Part shown: one piece after another, positions 5,530 through 10,285 of the stretch
How positions within the stretch are numbered: the stretch's first letter is position 1
Layout of the letters: each line of letters opens with the position of its first letter
Origin: Scatomorpha pullicola
Lineage (GTDB): Bacteria > Bacillota > Clostridia > Oscillospirales > Oscillospiraceae
Assembly (NCBI GenBank): GCA_018716545.1
Contig: DVJU01000034.1
Coordinates: forward strand, 1-10,285
Reading direction: 5' to 3'
DNA: 10,285 nt
Notes under the pieces: model-generated
Seen by the model: only the letters and a program-made list of their open reading frames with translations
The model's database searches: none
Told to the model about the DNA's origin: nothing
Made by a program: the position numbers and the translations under genes

Positions 5530-5562
5530 CCAAGCGGGCGCCCATCGGGCGCCAGGGGCTTG
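5530..5562 (+). promoter_or_regulatory. GC-rich leader hairpin next to the zinc-ribbon gene's ribosome binding site
   Basis: GGCGCCC and GGGCGCC pair perfectly over a 3-base loop, and outer CAAGC (5530-5534) pairs with GCTTG (5558-5562). The ribosome binding site AAAGGTGA starts immediately afterwards. It could stabilise the mRNA or modulate translation. There is no U-tract, so it is not a standard terminator. Confidence 0.4.
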
Positions 5563-5574
5563 AAAGGTGATATC

Positions 5575-5979
5575 ATGCGGGAAAAACTTGCAAGATTCAT
5601 GGCGGGACGCAACGGCGTAGACCAGCTCGGACGCGCAGTGATGGTCGGCACTCTGGTGCTTCTGTTGCTGAGCATGTTCACAAGCGGGCGGCTCTCCAGC
5701 GTGCTTTTCATACTGGTGCTGTTGGGTATCGTGTACATGTACTTCCGTATGTTCTCGCGCAACGTGGCCAAGCGCCGGGCGGAAAACGCAAAGTATATGC
5801 GGCGCACCTATTCTATCCGGATGTGGTTTCGCAGCCTGGGCGAGCGCTGGCGTCAGCGCAGGGAGTACAAATTCTTCCGCTGCCCCAGCTGCGGGACGCT
5901 GCTGCGTGTGCCGCGTGGCAAGGGCAAGATCAAGATAGTCTGCCGCAAATGCGGCAACTCGTTTATCAAACACACCTGA
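5575..5979 (+). CDS. Membrane protein with C-terminal zinc ribbon
   Basis: A 134-residue protein. Residues 20-37 and 40-58 are two closely spaced hydrophobic helices forming a hairpin in the membrane; a strongly basic stretch (62-98, many Arg and Lys) follows and should stay in the cytoplasm. Residues 103-126 are a zinc ribbon with C103-x2-C106 and C123-x2-C126. Such ribbons often bind nucleic acid or another protein; none of this defines the function. The frame is open to 5494, but ATG at 5575 has AAAGGTGA just before it and the upstream residues lie in the predicted leader. The stop TGA shares a base with the next gene's ATG (TGATG at 5977-5981), so translation is coupled with the DUF5685-like protein. 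Confidence 0.8.
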   Translation: MREKLARFMAGRNGVDQLGRAVMVGTLVLLLLSMFTSGRLSSVLFILVLLGIVYMYFRMFSRNVAKRRAENAKYMRRTYSIRMWFRSLGERWRQRREYKFFRCPSCGTLLRVPRGKGKIKIVCRKCGNSFIKHT

Positions 5980-6833
5980 TGTTCGGATACGTTATAGCCA
6001 ATCCCGATTCGCTCACGCCCGAGCAGCTTGCCCGGTACAAGAGCTGCTACTGCGGGCTTTGCCGCACGCTCAAGGCAAGGCACGGCTCCGTCTCGCGCCT
6101 GACGCTGACATACGACATGACCTTCCTCGTGCTGCTGCTCGAGAGCATGTACGAGCCGGAGGCGGAGACCGGGGAGGAGCGCTGCATCGCGCACCCGGTG
6201 CATCCGCACGGCTGGAGCGCAAGCGCTGTCACGGAGTACGCCGCGGACATGAACATACTGCTCGCGTACCAGAACCTCATGGACGACTGGCGCGACGAGC
6301 ACAGCTATGTGTCCAGGGCGGAGGCCGCCGTGTTCGCCGGCCGGTATAAAGAGGCGGCGGCGCGCTACCCGGAAAAGAGCCGGTTCATCGAGCAGTGCCT
6401 CGAGGAGCTCTCCGCGCTGGAGTCGCGCGGCGAAACCGACCCGGACGCCGGCGCGAGGTGCTTCGGCCGGCTGATGGGCGAGCTGTTTGTTTATTACCCG
6501 GACGACACTGTCTGGAGCCCGCGCCTGCGCCGCTTCGGCGAGGAGCTGGGCGAATTCATCTATATAATGGACGCGGTGCTTGACCTCGAGGGGGATGCCG
6601 CCCACGGGCGCTACAACCCGCTTGCCGAGTACGCAAAGGGCAAGACGGAGGAGGACTTGCACGACACTCTGACCATGCTGATAGGCGAGTGCGCGGCGGT
6701 GTTTGAGCTGTTGCCTATAGTACAGGATGCGGACATTATGAGGAACATACTCTATTCCGGAGTCTGGCTGCGCTATGACGCCGAGATGTCCCGCAGGCAT
6801 GGGAAGAAGGGAGACAATGCCGTTGAAGCGTGA
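5979..6833 (+). CDS. DUF5685-like protein of unknown function
   Basis: A 284-residue, probably all-helical soluble protein. Its N-terminus, MFGYVIANPDSLTPEQLARYKSCYCGLCRTL, matches my memory of the DUF5685 family in Firmicutes; the family name is from recall, not search. C23, C25 and C28 with C69, H72 and H75 could bind a metal. Two aspartate-rich stretches stand out: DDWRD (102-106) and DLEGD (202-206) followed by AAHGR. The frame also opens upstream inside the zinc-ribbon gene, but ATG at 5979 is the family-like start. No ideal ribosome binding site precedes it, which fits reinitiation from the overlapping stop. The J-protein gene overlaps its end by 17 bases. It has no signal peptide or clear membrane segment. 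Confidence 0.8.
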   Translation: MFGYVIANPDSLTPEQLARYKSCYCGLCRTLKARHGSVSRLTLTYDMTFLVLLLESMYEPEAETGEERCIAHPVHPHGWSASAVTEYAADMNILLAYQNLMDDWRDEHSYVSRAEAAVFAGRYKEAAARYPEKSRFIEQCLEELSALESRGETDPDAGARCFGRLMGELFVYYPDDTVWSPRLRRFGEELGEFIYIMDAVLDLEGDAAHGRYNPLAEYAKGKTEEDLHDTLTMLIGECAAVFELLPIVQDADIMRNILYSGVWLRYDAEMSRRHGKKGDNAVEA

Positions 6834-7503
6834 CCCCTATGAGGTGCTGGGCGTGTCCCGCGACGCCTCAGACGACGAAATAAAGGCGGCTTATCGCAAG
6901 CTCGCCAAAAAATATCATCCAGACCGCAACCCCGACAACCCGGCTGCGGCGGAGAAGATGAACGAGATAAACGCCGCCTACGACGCCATAAAGTCCGGCG
7001 AGGCCAACCGCACGAATTACGGCGGCGGATATGGCTACGGCGGGGGCTACGGCTCCCAGCAGCAGTACGACCCCTGGGGCGCCTGGGGCGGAGGCTGGCA
7101 GCAGCAGGGCTGGGGCGGCGGCTACGACGCCTCCGGCGAGGCCACGGAGATCCGCGCCGCGGAGAACTACATCCGCGCCGGGCACTTCCAGGAGGCCGTC
7201 ACGGCGCTCTCGCAGGTGCCAGCAGGCGAGCGGACCGCGCGCTGGTACTACCTCGCCGGCATAGCGAACTCCGGCCTCGGCAACCGCATAACCGCGATGG
7301 AGTACGCCAAGCGCGCCGTGGAGATGGAGCCGGGCAACACCGAGTACCGCGAGTTCCTGGAGGAGCTCCAGCGCGGCGGCACCGTCTACACCTCGCAGCG
7401 CTCCGGCTTCCCGCAGGGCGGCGGCATCAACAAGCTCTGCCTCGGGCTGTGCCTGCTCGAGATGTGCATGGGCTACGGCGGCTTCCGCTTCTGCTGGGTG
7501 TGA
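6817..7503 (+). CDS. J-domain (DnaJ-like, class C) protein with TPR-like helices
   Basis: A 228-residue protein. Residues 6-60 are a J domain (DPYEVLGVSRDASDDEIKAAY, with the essential HPD at 34-36) that should stimulate DnaK's ATPase. A Gly/Tyr/Gln/Trp-rich linker spans 69-103. Residues 108-185 form paired helices of TPR type (AAENYIRAGHFQEAVTALSQ; ARWYYLAGIANSGLGN; AMEYAKRAVEMEPGN). The end (204-228) is a short hydrophobic, cysteine-containing tail with C208, C212, C217 and C226. The DnaJ zinc-finger and substrate-binding domains of true DnaJ are absent, so this is a specialised co-chaperone, not the housekeeping DnaJ. Start at 6817 follows AAGGGAG closely; the upstream in-frame ATG at 6775 is less likely. 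The client is plausibly a neighbour such as the DUF5685-like protein. Confidence 0.88.
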   Translation: MPLKRDPYEVLGVSRDASDDEIKAAYRKLAKKYHPDRNPDNPAAAEKMNEINAAYDAIKSGEANRTNYGGGYGYGGGYGSQQQYDPWGAWGGGWQQQGWGGGYDASGEATEIRAAENYIRAGHFQEAVTALSQVPAGERTARWYYLAGIANSGLGNRITAMEYAKRAVEMEPGNTEYREFLEELQRGGTVYTSQRSGFPQGGGINKLCLGLCLLEMCMGYGGFRFCWV

Positions 7504-7544
7504 CGCCCGGCGCGGCCTGCAATACTTAAAAAGGATCAAAACCC

Positions 7545-8291
7545 GTGACATTACAACAATTTTTCAACGAACATCCACGCTGCGCCCTCGGATTCTCCGG
7601 GGGCGTGGATTCGTCGTACCTGCTTGCGGCGGCAAAGCAGTGCGGCGCCGAGGTGCGGCCGTACTTCGTGCGCACGGCGTTCCAGCCGGAGTTCGAGCTG
7701 GAAGACGCCCGAAGGGTCTGCCGCGAGCTGGGGACGGAGCTGACCGTGCTGGAGCACGACATACTCTCCGTGCCGGGCGTGGCCGCAAACCCGCCCGAGC
7801 GCTGCTACTACTGCAAGCGCGCCATCTTCTCTCTGATACGCGAGAGAGCGCTCTCGGACGGGTACGACACGCTGATAGACGGCAACAACGCCTCGGACGA
7901 CGTGTCCGACAGGCCGGGTATGCGCGCCGTGAAGGAGCTGGGAGTGCTCAGTCCGCTGCGCATATGCGGCCTTACGAAGGAGGACATACGCGCCCGCTCG
8001 CGCGAGCTGGGGCTGTTCACCGCCTCAAAGCCCGCCTACGCCTGCCTGGCCACGAGGGTGAGCACGGGCACGGCCATCACTGCGGCGGACTTGCGCCGCG
8101 TGGAGCGCGCCGAGGACGCCATGCGCGCGATGGGCTTTGACGATTTCCGCGTGCGCATCGCCATAGACGGCGCCGCGCGGCTGGAGCTGAGACCGGAGCA
8201 GATGCCCATGGCCGTCGAGCGGCGGAGCGGCATCCTGGATGCGCTGGGAGGGGACTTCGAGCGCGTGGTTATGGATTTGAAAGGGAGGTAA
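7545..8291 (+). CDS. larE: LarE, ATP-dependent sulfur transferase of nickel-pincer cofactor synthesis
   Basis: A 248-residue PP-loop protein of the AANH-like superfamily. SGGVDSS (18-24) binds ATP. LarE adenylates the carboxylates of pyridinium-3,5-biscarboxylic acid mononucleotide (P2CMN) and replaces oxygen by sulfur, giving the bis-thiocarboxylic form. C87-x2-C90 in RCYYCKR together with C167 in PAYACLATR make three cysteines; C167 aligns with the sacrificial cysteine of Lactiplantibacillus LarE (Cys176). The three-Cys set is that of the 4Fe-4S-dependent LarE proteins, which do not destroy their own cysteine. The start is GTG at 7545 with AGGA (7532-7535) 9 bases upstream. It is followed after 3 bases by larB. 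The 41-base gap to the J-protein gene shows no clear terminator, so the lar genes may belong to the same transcript. Confidence 0.93.
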   Translation: MTLQQFFNEHPRCALGFSGGVDSSYLLAAAKQCGAEVRPYFVRTAFQPEFELEDARRVCRELGTELTVLEHDILSVPGVAANPPERCYYCKRAIFSLIRERALSDGYDTLIDGNNASDDVSDRPGMRAVKELGVLSPLRICGLTKEDIRARSRELGLFTASKPAYACLATRVSTGTAITAADLRRVERAEDAMRAMGFDDFRVRIAIDGAARLELRPEQMPMAVERRSGILDALGGDFERVVMDLKGR

Positions 8292-8294
8292 ACG

Positions 8295-9041
8295 ATGAAA
8301 AAACAGGCTGTACTTGATATACTCCGCGAGGTCGAATCGGGCAGGCTCAGCGCCGACGACGCGCTGACCAAGCTCAAGCTGGAGCCGTTTGAGGACATGG
8401 GCTTCGCCAAGGTCGACCTGCACCGCGAGCTGCGCCAGGGCATCGCTGAGGTGATCTACGGCGCGGGCAAGACGCCGGAGCAGATCGCCGCCATCGCCGG
8501 CTCGCTGATGCGCGGCGGCGAGAATGTGGTGCTCATAACCCGCATGGCGCCCGAAGCGGCGGAGTATGTGGGGAATATATACGAGTTAAATTACGAACCT
8601 CGCTCCAAAGTGGGGATAATAGGTCAACTGCCCGAGCCGGACGGCAAGGGCACGATAGTGGTCGCCACCGGCGGCACGACGGATATCCCCGTGGCCGAGG
8701 AGGCCGCACTGACCGCCCAGGCGTTGGGCAACAACGTCAAGCGGCTCTACGACGTGGGCGTCAGCGGCATCCACCGCCTGCTCGACCACGCCGAGGACAT
8801 CATGACCGCGCGCTGCATAGTGGCCGTCGCGGGCATGGAGGGCGCTCTGCCGAGCGTTATCGGCGGTCTGGCCGACTGCCCGGTCATCGCCGTGCCCACC
8901 AGCGTGGGCTACGGCGCGGCCTTCGGCGGCGTGGCCGCGCTGTTGAGCATGCTCAACTCCTGCGCCAGCGGCCTGTCCGTCGTGAACATAGACAATGGCT
9001 TCGGCGCTGGCTACCTCGCCAGCATGATAAACCACCTGTGA
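8295..9041 (+). CDS. larB: LarB, pyridinium-3,5-biscarboxylic acid mononucleotide synthase
   Basis: A 248-residue protein. LarB carboxylates C5 of the pyridinium ring of nicotinic acid adenine dinucleotide and cleaves the phosphoanhydride to give P2CMN plus AMP. The N-terminal helical part covers about 1-100 and the PurE (AIR carboxylase)-like catalytic domain about 105-240, with ATGGTTDIPVAEEA (124-137), AVAGMEGALPSVIGGL (177-192) and PTSVGYGAAFGG (201-212). C223 in LNSCASG matches the catalytic cysteine (Cys221) of the Lactiplantibacillus enzyme. The ATG at 8295 has GGGAGG (8283-8288) six bases upstream, overlapping the end of larE, so the two genes are coupled. A run of codons unlike the rest of the gene lies at about residues 92-112. 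Confidence 0.94.
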   Translation: MKKQAVLDILREVESGRLSADDALTKLKLEPFEDMGFAKVDLHRELRQGIAEVIYGAGKTPEQIAAIAGSLMRGGENVVLITRMAPEAAEYVGNIYELNYEPRSKVGIIGQLPEPDGKGTIVVATGGTTDIPVAEEAALTAQALGNNVKRLYDVGVSGIHRLLDHAEDIMTARCIVAVAGMEGALPSVIGGLADCPVIAVPTSVGYGAAFGGVAALLSMLNSCASGLSVVNIDNGFGAGYLASMINHL

Positions 9042-9049
9042 GGTGACGC

Positions 9050-10285
9050 ATGAAAATACTTTATTTGGACTGCCGCATGGGCGTGGCGGGCGACATGCTT
9101 ATGGCCGCCCTGCTGGAGCTGCTGCCCGAGGGCGAGCGGCAGGGCTTCATAGATAAGCTCAACGGTCTGGGCATCCCCGGCGTGCACGCGGCTATGCAGC
9201 GCACGGCCAAGTGCGGCGTCATGGGCACGCACGTCGCCGTCGCCGTGCACGGCGAGGACGAGGAGGACTTCCACCACCACGGACACGAGCATGCCCACGG
9301 CGAACATGACAATCCCCACCACGGGCACAAACACGGCCACGGTGAGCACGACCATCCCCACCACGAGCACGGGCACGGGCACCACCATCACGCCTCGCTC
9401 GCGGACATAACGGCGGTGATAGACGGCCTCAACGTGCCCGATGCGGTGAAAAAGCGCGCGGCGGCGGTCTATACGGAGATCGCCAAGGCCGAGAGCGCCG
9501 TGCACGGCCGCGAGGTGGGAGAAGTGCACTTCCACGAGGTGGGCGCGATGGACGCGGTCGCCGACGTGGTGGGCGTGAGCTGGCTGCTGGACATCCTCGC
9601 TCCGGAGAGGATAGTGGTCTCGCCGGTGCGCACGGGCTTCGGCCAGGTGCGCTGCGCGCACGGCATACTGCCGGTTCCCGCGCCCGCCACGGCGCTGATT
9701 CTCGAGGGCATACCGGTGTTCGCCGGCGACATCGAGGGCGAGATGACCACTCCCACGGGCGCGGCGCTGGTGCGCGCCATCGCCGGCAGCTTCGGCGAGA
9801 TGCCCGCGATGCGCATGAGCGCGGTGGGCTACGGCATGGGCACGCGAGACTTCCCGGCCGCCAACTGTGTCCGCGCGGTGCTGGGCGAGAGCGAGGAGCG
9901 CGGCGCCGACGTGGCGGAGATATTCTGTACGCTGGACGACGTGACGGCGGAGGACTTAGGCTACGCCCAGGAGGCTCTGCTCGCCGCCGGGGCACTGGAC
10001 GTCTTTACCGCCTCCGTGGGCATGAAGAAGGGGCGCCCCGGCACGCTGCTGTGCTGCCTGTGCGACTACGGCCGGCGCGAGGAGTTCGCGCGTCTGATGC
10101 TGATGCACACCCCCACGCTCGGCGTGCGCATCTATACGCCCGAGCGCATGAAGCTCCACCGCAGCGTGGAGACGGTGGAGACCGAGTTCGGCGCGGTGCG
10201 CATCAAGCGCGGCAGCGGCTTCGGCATTGAAAAGAGCAAGCCGGAATACGACGACCTGTCGCGCATCGCCCGCAAAACCGGGCTG
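9050..10285 (+). CDS. larC: LarC, CTP-dependent nickel insertion enzyme (partial at 3' end)
   Basis: 412 codons are present without a stop, so only a small C-terminal part should be missing (the family has roughly 400-430 residues). LarC is a CTP-dependent cyclometallase that inserts nickel into the bis-thiocarboxylated nucleotide to form NPN. MKILYLDCRMGVAGDMLMAALL (1-22) is the family's start; HFHEVGAMDAVADVVG follows the His-rich insert and TTPTGAALVRAI is near residue 235. The C-terminal (LarC2-like) part begins near LDDVTAEDLGYAQEALL and includes VGMKKGRPGT. In Lactiplantibacillus plantarum these two parts are joined by programmed frameshifting; here I read one continuous frame. Residues 75-114 hold 22 His, a likely nickel-binding store. 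AGGTGA overlaps the larB stop before the ATG at 9050. Confidence 0.93.
   Translation, partial: MKILYLDCRMGVAGDMLMAALLELLPEGERQGFIDKLNGLGIPGVHAAMQRTAKCGVMGTHVAVAVHGEDEEDFHHHGHEHAHGEHDNPHHGHKHGHGEHDHPHHEHGHGHHHHASLADITAVIDGLNVPDAVKKRAAAVYTEIAKAESAVHGREVGEVHFHEVGAMDAVADVVGVSWLLDILAPERIVVSPVRTGFGQVRCAHGILPVPAPATALILEGIPVFAGDIEGEMTTPTGAALVRAIAGSFGEMPAMRMSAVGYGMGTRDFPAANCVRAVLGESEERGADVAEIFCTLDDVTAEDLGYAQEALLAAGALDVFTASVGMKKGRPGTLLCCLCDYGRREEFARLMLMHTPTLGVRIYTPERMKLHRSVETVETEFGAVRIKRGSGFGIEKSKPEYDDLSRIARKTGL
9299..9382 (+). repeat. 42-bp tandem duplication in the His-rich insert of larC
   Basis: Two adjacent 42-base units (9299-9340 and 9341-9382) encode GEHDNPHHGHKHGH and GEHDHPHHEHGHGH, i.e. 10 of 14 identical residues with several substitutions. 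The pattern indicates expansion of the His-rich segment by unequal crossing or slippage, followed by drift. Confidence 0.75.

Noticed and set aside
7504..7544. Search for a terminator or promoter between the J-protein gene and larE
   Set aside because: No convincing stem with a U-tract and no -35/-10 pair was found in the 41 bases.
9271..9391. Repeats in the larC insert as a possible CRISPR or satellite array
   Set aside because: The two units are in frame, code for His-rich protein, and there are no spacers.
9011..9661. Val-rich hydrophobic frame on the - strand opposite the larC His-rich insert
   Set aside because: Its poly-Val character is only the complement of His (CAC) codons in larC; it is not a real membrane protein.

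Overview
The window looks like chromosomal DNA of a GC-rich member of the Clostridia (an Oscillospiraceae- or Christensenellaceae-like gut anaerobe is my best guess). The reasons are strong AGGAGG-type ribosome binding sites, TTG and GTG starts backed by such sites, free use of the ATA isoleucine codon despite high GC, and a DUF5685-like protein next to a J-domain protein. The taxonomic call is inference; there is no rRNA or marker gene here.

Region 1 (1-4101) is a small-molecule redox/decarboxylase-type locus. After the last 11 codons of an iron-sulfur-like protein and a bidirectional terminator comes a leftward set: a LysR regulator (GTG start at 2642), a MerR regulator, a cupin and a two-domain carboxymuconolactone decarboxylase (CMD)-family protein. 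Divergent from LysR is a rightward pair, an iron-sulfur-flavoprotein-like NAD(P)H oxidoreductase overlapping by 4 bases with a second two-domain CMD protein. The LysR/flavoprotein gap holds two good face-to-face promoters and a T-N11-A dyad about 67 bp upstream of the predicted flavoprotein transcription start, so LysR probably controls the pair. MerR lies directly upstream of the cupin-CMD pair and is preceded by a perfect 15-bp inverted repeat.

Region 2 (4102-5430) has a 234-bp gap with a promoter, a possible 14-codon ORF and an intrinsic terminator, then a TTG-started CNNM/CBS (HlyC/CorC-like) membrane protein that ends right after its CBS pair.

Region 3 (5495-7503) is a tightly coupled trio: a two-helix membrane protein with a zinc ribbon, a DUF5685-like protein (stop and start overlap as TGATG) and a J-domain/TPR-like protein (17-base overlap). 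This is the least understood part. The DUF5685-like protein carries two aspartate-rich motifs spaced like those of squalene/phytoene synthases.

Region 4 (7545-10285, running off the end) is larE-larB-larC, the three enzymes that build the nickel-pincer nucleotide (NPN) cofactor of lactate racemase-type enzymes. LarC is one uninterrupted frame with a very His-rich insert, and LarE has the three cysteines of the iron-sulfur-dependent type. No larA is seen in the window.
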